Shown one piece after another: positions 15,651-24,048 of a stretch of 64,000 nucleotides of DNA. Location: assembly GCA_030247725.1 (NCBI GenBank), contig JAOTRT010000015.1, positions 33,105 through 97,104 of the forward strand, read 5' to 3'. This DNA is from Candidatus Nitricoxidireducens bremensis. GTDB taxonomy: Bacteria; Pseudomonadota; Gammaproteobacteria; Burkholderiales; Rhodocyclaceae. Position 1 is the stretch's first letter. Each line of letters starts with the position of its first letter. The translations under genes and the position numbers were made by a program. Under the pieces are notes generated by a model, which made no database searches, was not told the origin of the DNA, and saw only the letters and a program-made list of their open reading frames with translations.

Positions 15651-16349
15651 TCAGTACGTCCCCACAAGGAGGCTACGCCGGGCTACCCGCTGCGCTTCTT
15701 GTGTTTCCGTAGCAGCTCGGAGGTACTGATAAAGCGTCTCCCGGCTGATGCCGTACTCCTGTGCTAGGGCGGTCCTGCCCTTTCCGCCATTCGCGTTGTC
15801 CTTCGCCACTAGCTCTCCTACCTGCTCCACGTCTAGGGCCTTCTTGCGGCCCTTATAGACGCCATTCTCCTTCGCAATGGCGATGCCTTCGCGTTGCCGC
15901 TCTCGGATTAGGGAGCGTTCAAACTCGGCAACAGCGCCCATGACGTTTAGCATGAGCATTGCCATGGGCGAGTCATCCCCGGTGAAGGTAAGGGCCTCCT
16001 TGATGAACTGGACGGCCACACCCCGGCCGGTTAGCTCCCTGACGATCCGGCGGAGGTCTTCGACATTGCGGGCGAGGCGGTCCATGCTATGCACCACCAG
16101 CGTATCGCCCTCCCTGACGTACTCCATGGCGGCCTGCAACTGTGGTCTAGCGGTGTCCTTCCCGCTGGCCTTGTCGGTGAATGCCTTGTCGAGTGCCATC
16201 CCCTCTAGTTGGCGCTCCGTGTTCTGGTCCAGCGAAGAAACCCGGCGGTAGCCGACTAGCTGCCCCTTACGGGGCTGGGCCTTGGGCTGTTCCTGAGCGG
16301 GCTTGCTGGTGGCCTTTGCTGTCGTCGCCTTCTTCGCGGTGGTAGCCAT
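15651..16349 (-). CDS. Serine recombinase (resolvase/invertase family)
   Basis: The product is 232 residues. After a basic Ala/Lys/Thr-rich N-terminal extension of about 28 residues, GYRRVSSLDQNTERQLEG carries the catalytic S38. Later motifs are VHSMDRLARNVEDLRRIV and FERSLIRERQREGIAIAKENGVYKGRKKA. A C-terminal HTH (GRTALAQEYGISRETLYQYLRAA) is that of small resolvases. Such enzymes resolve multimers or invert segments. GAGGGG stands before the ATG and a strong promoter lies at 16379-16407. The long Lys-rich N-terminal tail is unusual. Confidence 0.92.
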   Translation of the reverse strand: MATTAKKATTAKATSKPAQEQPKAQPRKGQLVGYRRVSSLDQNTERQLEGMALDKAFTDKASGKDTARPQLQAAMEYVREGDTLVVHSMDRLARNVEDLRRIVRELTGRGVAVQFIKEALTFTGDDSPMAMLMLNVMGAVAEFERSLIRERQREGIAIAKENGVYKGRKKALDVEQVGELVAKDNANGGKGRTALAQEYGISRETLYQYLRAATETQEAQRVARRSLLVGTY

Positions 16350-16378
16350 GATCGTCCCCTCTAAAAGTGTCAGGATGG

Positions 16379-16407
16379 AGTCTAAGACTATCGCTCGCTA
16401 TTGTCAA
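16379..16407 (-). promoter_or_regulatory. Sigma-70 promoter of the serine recombinase
   Basis: On the minus strand, consensus -35 TTGACA (16402-16407) is followed by a 17-base spacer and -10 TAGACT (16379-16384), about 30 bases before the start codon. Confidence 0.75.
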
Positions 16408-16549
16408 TAAATTCCAATAACCACCCTAGTCGGACATGTTGGGGCAGCCTTCCTGACGCCTTGTTAGGGTGTGCCCCAGCCTGACAGTGGGGAGGGCGCC
16501 TCTTTCATCTAGTGGCGTACCGAATGGCGGTTCGGACGGGGGAGGGGGG

Positions 16550-16615
16550 CTACCAGCAGGGCGCCGGGACCAGCAATAGGACGACGACGGCGATAACGAG
16601 GATGGCGGGACGCAT
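16550..16615 (-). CDS. Doubtful 21-residue hydrophobic peptide
   Basis: MRPAILVIAVVVLLLVPAPCW is a single hydrophobic helix with a basic start. GGAG lies nine bases before the ATG. It could be a micro-peptide such as a small membrane toxin or lysis peptide, or a chance frame. There is no other support. Confidence 0.25.
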   Translation of the reverse strand: MRPAILVIAVVVLLLVPAPCW

Positions 16616-16776
16616 CGGCAGAGACTCCGGTCAGTGGAACAGGCTCTCACTCTGCCGGCTCGCTCCGTCGAAGTCGCGCCGTCAATCGAATCGTTTTGGG
16701 GGGATTGGCCGTCCTCTCCGGGGGAACGTAGGAACCGGCACCCCCACCGGGGGACATTCCGATGGCTCGCTTTTTA

Positions 16777-16886
16777 GGGTGACTCCTCGGAAATTTTCGC
16801 TGGAATTTTCGGGGCTGCTATCATGGCGGCAGCGTGATGCTCCTGGGAACGCGCCTGGGAACATTTCGCGGGTGACTCCTCGGAAA
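16777..16886. repeat. 17-bp direct repeat and paired arm sites in the right arm
   Basis: GGGTGACTCCTCGGAAA occurs at 16777-16793 and again at 16870-16886, 93 bases apart. Between them CTGGGAAC occurs twice at a 12-base period (16843-16850, 16855-16862), as in the left arm. These are likely integrase or excisionase sites. Confidence 0.65.
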
Positions 16887-16924
16887 CCCGCATGGATACT
16901 GGCGGTAGGGGGTGATGCGGTTAG

Positions 16925-16942
16925 TCCCTCCTTCTCCGCCAA
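16925..16942. repeat. attR, right 18-bp direct repeat
   Basis: An identical copy of the tRNA-Ser(GCT) 3' end, followed directly by the terminator that would have served the tRNA before insertion. Confidence 0.92.
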
Positions 16943-16946
16943 ATAG

Positions 16947-16982
16947 CAAACAAAAACGCGCCTCAGGGCGCGTTTTTGTTTG
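16947..16982. terminator. Displaced tRNA-Ser terminator
   Basis: A 15-bp stem AAACAAAAACGCGCC/GGCGCGTTTTTGTTT with a TCAG loop, bounded by A and T runs. It starts five bases beyond attR and also terminates the convergent gene at 17010-17390. Confidence 0.9.
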
Positions 16983-17009
16983 GCTCTTTCTTTTCCCCGC
17001 TGCTTGGAG

Positions 17010-17390
17010 TCATCGGCCGGGTGTCGCTGCGCCGATACAGGTGGATAGCGACTTGGCGTCGCCAGGGCGGATGACGCAGTCCTGGCTGGGGTCGGCTGCA
17101 TCGATATGAACCGGTCTTGGGGGCGTTGCCAATCCGGTGGGGGCCTTGGTTTTTGCTACTTGATTGCCTTCCTGAATGGCGGCAACTTCCTCCTGGAGGG
17201 ATTTTGTTGACTTTGCAACCTTCCGCACCTGCTCCTCAAGGGAGGCGATGTCACTCCTGATGGCGAAGATGGCTATCAGAGAGATTACGGCGATGAGGAA
17301 GGTCAAGACCAGAAGGACCATGTTCCCGAGATTCAGCATCCGTCCCATATCTAAGGGGGCGTCGGCGTCATGCTGTTTCTGTTCGCTCAT
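17010..17390 (-). CDS. Membrane protein with a coiled coil, function unknown
   Basis: The product is 126 residues. After a polar start MSEQKQHDADAPLDMGRML comes one membrane helix (NMVLLVLTFLIAVISLIAIFAIRS, about residues 22-45). A coiled coil follows (DIASLEEQVRKVAKSTKSLQEEVAAIQEG), then a Pro/Thr-rich linker and a short end with two cysteines (QDCVIRPG and LSTCIGAATPGR). This type II topology places the coiled coil in the periplasm. No family is recognised. It lies between the element and lepA and is divergent from lepA. Confidence 0.7.
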   Translation of the reverse strand: MSEQKQHDADAPLDMGRMLNLGNMVLLVLTFLIAVISLIAIFAIRSDIASLEEQVRKVAKSTKSLQEEVAAIQEGNQVAKTKAPTGLATPPRPVHIDAADPSQDCVIRPGDAKSLSTCIGAATPGR

Positions 17391-17501
17391 GTTTTTATCT
17401 TCCGGTTGTCACCAGTGAATTCTTCTGGTTTGCCAAGCTGGCGGGGCCAATTCTTTTATCTGCTGGGCCGTGTCTGTCCCAATTGGCGGGTTCCTGCACG
17501 G

Positions 17502-17566
17502 TATAATGCTTCATTGCATGGGCGTCGCCATGCTTTCAAGTGCGACTTTTTGCGACGAAAAGTCGC
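17502..17566 (+). promoter_or_regulatory. -10 box and leader hairpin before lepA
   Basis: TATAAT stands at 17502-17507 without a clear -35. The putative leader holds a perfect hairpin GCGACTTTT/AAAAGTCGC (17542-17550 with 17558-17566). It lacks a T run downstream, so attenuation is uncertain. The leader is about 110 bases long. Confidence 0.45.
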
Positions 17567-17623
17567 TGATTCTCTTGAATATCGGTTCTGGTAACCGGTA
17601 AAAGACCGGTTGGAACACTCAAA

Positions 17624-19417
17624 ATGCAGCATATTCGCAACTTTTCCATTATCGCCCATATCGACCACGGGAAGTCGACGCTGGCCGATCGTATCATCCA
17701 GCGTTGCGGTGGCCTCTCCGATCGGGAGATGGAGGAGCAGGTGCTCGACTCCATGGACTTGGAGAAGGAGCGCGGGATCACCATCAAGGCCCAGACGGCG
17801 GCACTCTGGTATCAAGCCAAGGATGGCAAGCGCTATAACCTGAATCTCATCGATACGCCGGGCCATGTCGACTTCTCCTATGAAGTGAGCCGCAGCCTGT
17901 CCGCCTGCGAGGGGGCTTTGCTGGTCGTGGATGCTTCGCAGGGGGTCGAGGCCCAGACGGTGGCGAACTGCTATACGGCCATTGAACTCGGCGTCGAGGT
18001 CGTGCCGGTCCTGAACAAGATGGATCTGCCCCAGGCCGATCCCGAGGGCGCTCGTACGGAAATCGAGGACGTCATCGGCATCGACGCGACCGAGGCTGTT
18101 CCGTGCTCGGCAAAGACGGGCATGGGCGTGGACGAGATCCTTGAAGCGGTGATTGCACGTATACCGCCGCCCCAGGGCGATCCTGCTGCTCCCCTGAAGG
18201 CGTTGATCGTCGATTCCTGGTTCGATAATTATGTCGGCGTGGTGATGTTGGTGCGTGTCGTGGACGGCACTTTGCGAGCCAAGGATCGCATCCGGTTGAT
18301 GTCCACGGGCGCAGTGCATCTCTGCGAACAGGTCGGGGTATTTACGCCGAAATCCCAGGCGAAGGATGTCTTGTCGGCCGGGGAGGTAGGTTTCATTATT
18401 TCCGGTATCAAGGAGCTCAAGGCCGCCAAGGTCGGCGATACCGTCACGACGGTGGACCGACCAGCCGCCGAGGCCCTGCACGGCTTCAAGGAAATCAAGC
18501 CGCAAGTGTTCGCGGGCTTGTATCCGATCGAGGCCAACCAGTACGAGGGATTGCGGGAATCTCTGGAGAAGCTCCAGCTCAACGACGCATCGCTCCAATT
18601 CGAGCCGGAGGTTTCGCAGGCTCTGGGTTTTGGCTTCCGCTGCGGCTTTCTCGGGCTGCTGCACATGGAAATCGTGCAGGAGCGCCTGGAGCGGGAATTC
18701 GACCAGGACCTGATCACGACAGCCCCCACGGTCGTCTATCAGGTGCTCATGCGCGACGGCACGGAAATCTACGTCGAGAACCCTTCCAAGCTGCCGGAAG
18801 TCCAGAAGGTGGAGGAGATTCGCGAACCCATCATCACGACGGAAATCTTTGTACCGCAAGATTATCTTGGTGCGGTCATCACCTTGTGTACCGGGAAGCG
18901 CGGCAACCAGATAGACATGCGGTACCACGGCCGGCAGGTGCATGTGACCTATGAAATGCCTCTGGCCGAGGTGGTTTTCGATTTCTTCGACAAGCTTAAA
19001 TCGGTCTCCCGTGGTTACGCATCTCTCGACTACGAGTTCAAGGAATACCGCGCGGCGGATGTCGTCAAGCTGGACATTCTCATCAACGGCGAAAAGGTCG
19101 ATGCCCTCTCGGTCATCGTCCATCGTGCCAATGCTCCCTATCGCGGACGCGAGTTGGCGGCGAAGATGCGAGGCCTGATTCCGCGCCAGATGTACGACGT
19201 GGCGATCCAGGCGGCCATTGGCTCCAATATCATCGCGCGGGAGAACGTCAAGGCCATGCGCAAGGACGTGCTGGCGAAGTGCTACGGCGGCGACATCACG
19301 CGGAAAAAGAAACTTCTCGAAAAACAGAAGGCTGGCAAGAAACGCATGAAGCAGGTCGGACGTGTCGAGATTCCCCAGGACGCATTCCTCGCCGTGCTTC
19401 GCGTTGACGACAAATAA
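17624..19417 (+). CDS. lepA: Elongation factor 4 (LepA)
   Basis: The product (597 residues) is the ribosome-associated GTPase LepA/EF4, linked to translation initiation and back-translocation. The G-domain motifs are [10 protein letters not shown] (P-loop), DTPGHVDFS and NKMDLPQAD. Domains II, III and V follow in EF-G-like order. The LepA-specific C-terminal domain ends [19 protein letters not shown]. The length is exactly typical. It leads the conserved lepA-lepB-DUF4845-rnc-era operon, with lepB starting 12 bases after its stop. Confidence 0.98.
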   Translation: MQHIRNFSIIAHIDHGKSTLADRIIQRCGGLSDREMEEQVLDSMDLEKERGITIKAQTAALWYQAKDGKRYNLNLIDTPGHVDFSYEVSRSLSACEGALLVVDASQGVEAQTVANCYTAIELGVEVVPVLNKMDLPQADPEGARTEIEDVIGIDATEAVPCSAKTGMGVDEILEAVIARIPPPQGDPAAPLKALIVDSWFDNYVGVVMLVRVVDGTLRAKDRIRLMSTGAVHLCEQVGVFTPKSQAKDVLSAGEVGFIISGIKELKAAKVGDTVTTVDRPAAEALHGFKEIKPQVFAGLYPIEANQYEGLRESLEKLQLNDASLQFEPEVSQALGFGFRCGFLGLLHMEIVQERLEREFDQDLITTAPTVVYQVLMRDGTEIYVENPSKLPEVQKVEEIREPIITTEIFVPQDYLGAVITLCTGKRGNQIDMRYHGRQVHVTYEMPLAEVVFDFFDKLKSVSRGYASLDYEFKEYRAADVVKLDILINGEKVDALSVIVHRANAPYRGRELAAKMRGLIPRQMYDVAIQAAIGSNIIARENVKAMRKDVLAKCYGGDITRKKKLLEKQKAGKKRMKQVGRVEIPQDAFLAVLRVDDK

Positions 19418-19429
19418 GGCTGTCTTTCG

Positions 19430-20218
19430 ATGAACTTCGCGCTCATACTTTTTTTGTTGCTTCTGGTGACAGGAGCTCTTTGGACGGCCGACCGCTACGT
19501 GTTCCGCAAGAGGCGTGCAGCCGATGCGCCGGAGCCGCTGTGGGTTGAATATGGGGCGAGTTTTTTTCCTGTCATCCTGATCGTCTTCTTCCTGCGTTCT
19601 TTCATTGTCGAGCCCTTCAAGATTCCGTCCGGGTCGATGATTCCGACCTTGCTGGTCGGCGATTTCATTGCCGTGAATAAGTTCACCTATGGCATTCGCC
19701 TGCCGGTCGTCAACAAGAAGATCGTCGAACTCAATAGCCCGCAGCGCGGCGATGTTGTCGTGTTCCGTTGGCCTGTCGATCCATCACTGGACTACATCAA
19801 GCGTATCGTCGGCGTTCCCGGAGATAAGGTTGCTTACCTGAACAAGCGCCTGACCATCAACGGTCAACCGGTCCCGGTCAGCAAGGTCGACGATTATCTC
19901 GATAAGGAGAAACTTTTCTACACGCCGCGTTTCACGGAAACATTGGGTACAGTCGAGCATCAGATCCTTGTGGAAGCGGATGCCCACCCATTCATTGCCC
20001 AGACCACCCAATTCCCGTTCCGCGACAAATGTCACTACAATAGCGAGGGCGTTGTCTGCGAGGTGCCGGCGGGCCATTATTTCGCCATGGGCGACAATCG
20101 GGACAATTCCCAGGATAGCCGGGTGTGGGGGTTTGTCCCCGACGAAAATCTGGTTGGCAAGGCTTTCTTCATCTGGTTCAATTTCAGTGACCTCAAGCGG
20201 ATCGGATCGTTTAGATGA
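19430..20218 (+). CDS. lepB: Signal peptidase I
   Basis: The product (262 residues) cleaves signal peptides of exported proteins on the periplasmic side. Two membrane segments are visible (ILFLLLLVTGALWTADRYV and ASFFPVILIVFFLRSFIV). The nucleophile Ser is in IPSGSMIPTLLVGD and the general-base Lys in DYIKRIVGVPGDKV. The conserved GDNRDNSQDSRVWGFVP box is present. Its stop overlaps the next start (ATGA). Confidence 0.97.
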   Translation: MNFALILFLLLLVTGALWTADRYVFRKRRAADAPEPLWVEYGASFFPVILIVFFLRSFIVEPFKIPSGSMIPTLLVGDFIAVNKFTYGIRLPVVNKKIVELNSPQRGDVVVFRWPVDPSLDYIKRIVGVPGDKVAYLNKRLTINGQPVPVSKVDDYLDKEKLFYTPRFTETLGTVEHQILVEADAHPFIAQTTQFPFRDKCHYNSEGVVCEVPAGHYFAMGDNRDNSQDSRVWGFVPDENLVGKAFFIWFNFSDLKRIGSFR

Positions 20219-20586
20219 GTATGCGGAGCATGAATAAGCAGAGTGGCCTGAGTCTGGTTGGCCTGATCGTTATTTGTGTATTGATCGCCCTGGTGGCACT
20301 GGTGGGGATGAAGGTCTTTCCAGAGGTTGTTGAGTATTTTGCGATCACCAAAGTCGCCAAGGCGACAGCCATGGACCCGGCCAGTCGAAGCGCCAGCGTT
20401 GCTGATCTTCGCCGCAGTTTCGACAAACGCGGCGAGATTGATGACATTAAGTCGATCACGGGCACGGACCTGGATATCAGCAAGGATGGCGGCGAGATCG
20501 TGATTTCCTTCGCCTACTCCAAGAAAATTCCGCTCTACGGACCGGTCAGCCTCCTGATCGATTTCGAGGGTTCCACGGCGAAGTGA
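20215..20586 (+). CDS. DUF4845 family membrane protein
   Basis: The product is about 123 residues with one membrane helix near the N-terminus ([30 protein letters not shown]), then a small periplasmic domain with [23 protein letters not shown]. This family stands between lepB and rnc in most betaproteobacteria and many gammaproteobacteria; its function is unknown. The N-terminal helix resembles a pilin-like anchor. The ATG at 20215 overlaps the lepB stop. An internal ATG at 20230 has GGAG just in front of it and could be the true start. Confidence 0.85.
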   Translation: MSMRSMNKQSGLSLVGLIVICVLIALVALVGMKVFPEVVEYFAITKVAKATAMDPASRSASVADLRRSFDKRGEIDDIKSITGTDLDISKDGGEIVISFAYSKKIPLYGPVSLLIDFEGSTAK

Positions 20587-21260
20587 GACTGCCGGTCCGC
20601 CTGGTATCTTCACTGGGCCATACTTTCGCTAACGAGGCCCTCCTTCATCAGGCCCTGACGCATCGTAGTTTTGGTTCTCCCCACAACGAGCGTCTTGAAT
20701 TTCTTGGCGACTCCGTGCTGAACTGCGTGATTGCGACGCAGCTTTTCCAGCGTTTCCCAAGTCTCGCCGAGGGGGAGCTTTCCCGGCAGCGTGCCAACCT
20801 CGTACGCCAGGATGCTCTGGCCAAGGTGGCGCAGAATCTTCAACTCGGAGACCATCTGCGTCTTGGCGAGGGGGAACTTAAAAGTGGCGGTTTCCGCCGT
20901 CCCTCGATATTGGCCGATGCCGTTGAAGCCCTGATCGGTGCGATCTACCTGGATGGCGGCTTCGAGGCCGCTGCCGCCGTCATCGGGCGGCTATACGAGA
21001 CCCAGTTGATCCAGTTGGACCCACGGGAGTCGGGCAAGGACCCGAAGACGGCGCTACAGGAACTCCTGCAGGGGCGCAAACTCTCCCTGCCGCTATACAG
21101 CCTGGTTGAGACACGGGGTGAAGCCCACGCCCAGGAATTCGAAGTTGAATGCAAGGTGGCTGCCATGGGGCTGCAGGCCCATGGCAAGGGAGGCAGCCGG
21201 CGCGCTGCAGAGCAGGCCGCTGCGGCCGCCGTTTTGGATTGCCTGAAGGGAACGAAGTGA
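20583..21260 (+). CDS. rnc: Ribonuclease III
   Basis: The product (225 residues) cleaves double-stranded RNA, including rRNA precursors. The RNase III signature [13 protein letters not shown] contains the catalytic Glu and Asp; a second acidic set lies in [16 protein letters not shown]. The C-terminal dsRNA-binding domain starts at [21 protein letters not shown] and includes [23 protein letters not shown] start at 20583 overlaps the DUF4845 stop. Its stop overlaps the era start, so the three are coupled. Confidence 0.97.
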   Translation: MRLPVRLVSSLGHTFANEALLHQALTHRSFGSPHNERLEFLGDSVLNCVIATQLFQRFPSLAEGELSRQRANLVRQDALAKVAQNLQLGDHLRLGEGELKSGGFRRPSILADAVEALIGAIYLDGGFEAAAAVIGRLYETQLIQLDPRESGKDPKTALQELLQGRKLSLPLYSLVETRGEAHAQEFEVECKVAAMGLQAHGKGGSRRAAEQAAAAAVLDCLKGTK

Positions 21261-22150
21261 CGGATCGTACTGGAACGCTCGCCGTCATCGGCCGGCCCAA
21301 CGTCGGCAAGTCCACGTTGATGAACAGCCTGGTCGGGGCCAAGGTGAGCATCACCTCGCGCAAGGCGCAAACGACGCGGCATCAGGTACGGGGTATCCTG
21401 ACCCGTGAAGTGGGCGGCGACCAGTGTCAGTTCGTCTTCGTCGATACGCCGGGCTTTCAGACCCAACACCGGAACGCATTGAACCGACTGATGAATCGCA
21501 GCGTCACCCAGGCCCTGGCCGACGTGGACATTGTCTTTTTCCTCATCGAGGCCGGACGTTGGGGCGCTGGCGAGCGGGATATCGTGCGCCTCCTGCCGCC
21601 AGGACGGCCGGTGATACTGGTCATCAACAAAGTGGACCGGCTTGCCGACAAGGGGACCGTGCTGCCCTTCATCGCCAAGGTTTCGGCGGAGTTTGCGTTT
21701 GCCGAGATCGTTCCGGTCAGCGCCGAAAAGAATCAGGGTCTCGATGAATTGCTGAAGGCCGCGGCTTCCCATTTGCCGGAAGGACCGGCGATCTTCGATC
21801 AGGACGACATCACCGATCGCTCCGAGCGCTTCCTCGCCGCCGAACTCCTGCGGGAGAAACTGTTCCGCAATCTCGGTGAGGAACTGCCCTACGGCATTGC
21901 GGTGGAAATCGAGAAGTTCGAGCAGGAAGGCGACTTGCGCCGCATCCATGCGGCGGTCATCGTTGACAAGGCCCCCCACAAAGCCATCGTCATCGGGCAG
22001 GGAGGCGAGCGGCTCAAGCGCATGTCTTCCGACGCGCGCAAGGACATGGAGCGGCTCTTCGGCGGCCGTGTCTGGCTCGAAACCTGGGTCAAGGTGAAGA
22101 GCGGCTGGGCCGATGACGAGCGGGCCCTGAAGAGCCTGGGCTACGAATGA
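21257..22150 (+). CDS. era: GTPase Era
   Basis: The product (297 residues) binds 16S rRNA and helps mature the 30S subunit. G motifs are [24 protein letters not shown] and NKVDRLADK. The KH domain near the C-terminus includes [30 protein letters not shown]. The GTG at 21257 overlaps the rnc stop and gives the standard [14 protein letters not shown] start; a longer frame upstream is only an overlap with rnc. Confidence 0.97.
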   Translation: MTDRTGTLAVIGRPNVGKSTLMNSLVGAKVSITSRKAQTTRHQVRGILTREVGGDQCQFVFVDTPGFQTQHRNALNRLMNRSVTQALADVDIVFFLIEAGRWGAGERDIVRLLPPGRPVILVINKVDRLADKGTVLPFIAKVSAEFAFAEIVPVSAEKNQGLDELLKAAASHLPEGPAIFDQDDITDRSERFLAAELLREKLFRNLGEELPYGIAVEIEKFEQEGDLRRIHAAVIVDKAPHKAIVIGQGGERLKRMSSDARKDMERLFGGRVWLETWVKVKSGWADDERALKSLGYE

Positions 22151-22172
22151 GCGACTGGCAGGATTTTGCGGC

Positions 22173-22895
22173 ATGAGTACCGGCAAGCAGCGCATCGACG
22201 GCGCGGCTGCTTTCCTGCTTCACGCCCATCCTTACAGCGAAACCAGCCTGATCCTCGACGTTTTTTCCCGCCCATACGGCCGCCTTGCCTTGCTGGCGCG
22301 GGGTGCCCGCCGACCGCGCTCGGCATTGCGCGGCGTTCTTCTTGGATTCCAACCCCTGGAGCTTTCCTGGTTCGGCGGTGGGGAAGTCAAGACCCTCGCC
22401 AGGGCCGAGTGGATGGGGGGGATTGCATTGCTGAGCGGGAAATGCCTGTTGCTGGGCTATTATTTGAACGAGTTGCTGCTGAAGTTGTTGCCGCGCGAAG
22501 ACGCCCATCCGGTGCTCTATGACGCCTACGCCGATGCGCTGGGAGCGCTTTCACGGGGCAGTGCCGAGGCCGCCGAGTTGCGGCGATTCGAGAAGATTCT
22601 CCTGCGGGAGCTTGGCTATGGCCTTGCCCTGGACAAGGAGGTGGCGAGCGGCGAACCGGTGCGCGCGGACCGACAGTATGTCTATCTGGTGGAACGCGGT
22701 GCCGTCGAGGCCCGCGACGACGAGGGGCTTCCGTCCATCTCCGGCAAGACGCTGCTCGACCTGGCTGCCGACGACTACGATGATCCGCGCACCTTGGCCG
22801 AGAGCAAGGCCCTGATGCGTCAGTTGGTTGCCCATTACCTGGCTGGACAGCCCCTGCAATCGCGGCGGGTTTTCGTTGAATTGCAGGACCTATAA
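22173..22895 (+). CDS. recO: DNA repair protein RecO
   Basis: The product (240 residues) loads RecA with RecR in the RecFOR pathway. The OB-fold N-terminus reads AAFLLHAHPYSETSLILDVFSRPYGRLALLARGARRPRS, followed by the helical domain NELLLKLLPREDAHPVLYDAYADAL and RRFEKILLRELGYGLAL. The zinc cysteines known in some RecO proteins are absent, as in E. coli. It stands 22 bases after era and 23 before pdxJ. Confidence 0.95.
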   Translation: MSTGKQRIDGAAAFLLHAHPYSETSLILDVFSRPYGRLALLARGARRPRSALRGVLLGFQPLELSWFGGGEVKTLARAEWMGGIALLSGKCLLLGYYLNELLLKLLPREDAHPVLYDAYADALGALSRGSAEAAELRRFEKILLRELGYGLALDKEVASGEPVRADRQYVYLVERGAVEARDDEGLPSISGKTLLDLAADDYDDPRTLAESKALMRQLVAHYLAGQPLQSRRVFVELQDL

Positions 22896-22918
22896 GAAGG
22901 AACGAGGGAGTTTCCGCG

Positions 22919-23674
22919 ATGATTGAATTGGGTGTGAACATCGACCACGTTGCCACCATCCGGCAAGCACGACGTACCTACGAGCCCGACCCGGTCTGGG
23001 CTGCCGTCGAGGCCCATCTGGGAGGCGCCGACGGCATCACAGTCCATCTGCGCGAGGATCGCCGCCACATCCAGGACGACGATGTGCGCCGTCTGCGCGA
23101 CCTTACCCACATCAAGCTCAACCTGGAAATGGCGGCGACGGACGAAATGGTCGGTATCGCCTGCGGGCTCAAGCCCGAAATGGCGATGCTGGTCCCCGAG
23201 GGACGTCATGAAATCACCACGGAAGGCGGGCTCGATGTGGTCGGTCAGGAGGCCAAGCTGAAGCTTGCAGTGGCGAGGCTTGCGGACGCCGGGATCGTCA
23301 CCAGCGTCTTCATCGACGCCGAACTGCCTCAGGTTGAGGCGGCGGCACGCATCGGCGCCAAGGTCTGCGAGATTCATACCGGGCCCTATGCTCACGCCTT
23401 CCACGGGCGGGGCCGCGACGCCGAAAGTCCGGCCGTAGTGGCGGAGCTGGAAAAAATCCGCATCGCCGGCGATGCGATCCGCGCCTTGGGCATGCGTTTC
23501 AATGCCGGCCATGCGCTCAATTATCACAACGTCCAACCTGTGGCGCGCCAGCTCGGGGTGCGCGAACTCCACATCGGCCACGCCATCGTCAGCCGCGCGG
23601 TCTTCGTCGGCATGCGCGAGGCCGTACGGGAAATGAAGCGACTGATGCGCGAAGCGGCGGCCAAGCCGACGTGA
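22919..23674 (+). CDS. pdxJ: Pyridoxine 5'-phosphate synthase
   Basis: The product (251 residues) condenses 1-deoxy-D-xylulose 5-phosphate with 3-amino-2-oxopropyl phosphate in vitamin B6 synthesis. It starts MIELGVNIDHVATIRQARRT and contains ITVHLREDRRHIQDDDV, NLEMAAT and GHALNYHNV, all family motifs of this TIM barrel. Its stop overlaps the acpS start. Confidence 0.97.
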   Translation: MIELGVNIDHVATIRQARRTYEPDPVWAAVEAHLGGADGITVHLREDRRHIQDDDVRRLRDLTHIKLNLEMAATDEMVGIACGLKPEMAMLVPEGRHEITTEGGLDVVGQEAKLKLAVARLADAGIVTSVFIDAELPQVEAAARIGAKVCEIHTGPYAHAFHGRGRDAESPAVVAELEKIRIAGDAIRALGMRFNAGHALNYHNVQPVARQLGVRELHIGHAIVSRAVFVGMREAVREMKRLMREAAAKPT

Positions 23675-24048
23675 TCCACGGCATCGGCACCGACATCGTG
23701 GCCGTGGCGCGGCTCGGTGACCTGCATGGGCGCCACGGCGAGCGCGCCCTGGGCAAGCTGTTGGCGCCGGAAGAGATGGCGGCGGCGCGGGACTGTGCCG
23801 ATCCGGCCCGCTTCCTGGCCAAGCGCTTCGCCGCCAAGGAAGCCCTCGGCAAAGCCCTCGGCACGGGCATCCGGCAGCCCGTATTGCTGACGGCGATTGC
23901 CGTCGCCCATGACCCCCTCGGCAAGCCGGAGTTTCGTTTTTCCGCGGAACTGGAAATCTACCTGCGGGAGCGCGGACTGCGCGCCCACCTTTCCCTCAGC
24001 GACGAGCAGGATTACGCCGTCGCCTTTGTCGTTGTGGAGAAGTCATGA
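23671..24048 (+). CDS. acpS: Holo-[acyl-carrier-protein] synthase
   Basis: The product (125 residues) transfers 4'-phosphopantetheine from CoA to apo-ACP. The two signature stretches are [14 protein letters not shown] (metal-binding Asp) and [23 protein letters not shown] start overlaps the pdxJ stop and its own stop overlaps nagZ (ATGA). The pdxJ-acpS pairing is widely conserved. Confidence 0.96.
   Translation: MIHGIGTDIVAVARLGDLHGRHGERALGKLLAPEEMAAARDCADPARFLAKRFAAKEALGKALGTGIRQPVLLTAIAVAHDPLGKPEFRFSAELEIYLRERGLRAHLSLSDEQDYAVAFVVVEKS

Larger units (their letters stand above)
16350..16924. other. Right-arm region of the element, largely non-coding
   Basis: Apart from the recombinase promoter and a doubtful 21-codon reading frame (16550-16615), I see no gene. 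The right end holds paired CTGGGAAC sites (16843-16862) and a 17-base direct repeat (16777-16793 and 16870-16886), as expected for a recombination arm. Confidence 0.6.
9270..16942. mobile_element. Integrated 7.67-kb element in tRNA-Ser(GCT), phage-satellite-like
   Basis: Its ends are an 18-bp direct repeat (TCCCTCCTTCTCCGCCAA), one copy at the tRNA 3' end and one at 16925-16942. The integrase gene starts about 100 bases inside the left end. The contents are an integrase, a six-gene minus-strand block (125-residue protein, ParB-like, 68-residue, 104-residue, gp14-like, 173-residue), a 640-bp non-coding hub, a three-gene plus-strand block and a serine recombinase. Codon use differs from the host (many AGG, CTA and GGG codons). 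No capsid, portal, terminase or conjugation gene is recognisable. The natural terminator of the tRNA now lies just beyond the right end (16947-16982). It is either a satellite that uses a helper phage or a shortened prophage; integration itself is well supported. Confidence 0.9.

Noticed and set aside
16426..16650. 74-codon minus-strand frame in the element's right arm
   Set aside because: Ser/Pro/Arg-rich composition and lack of a ribosome site point to a chance frame.
17456..19123. 555-codon minus-strand frame across lepA
   Set aside because: Antisense to lepA, without any recognisable domain.
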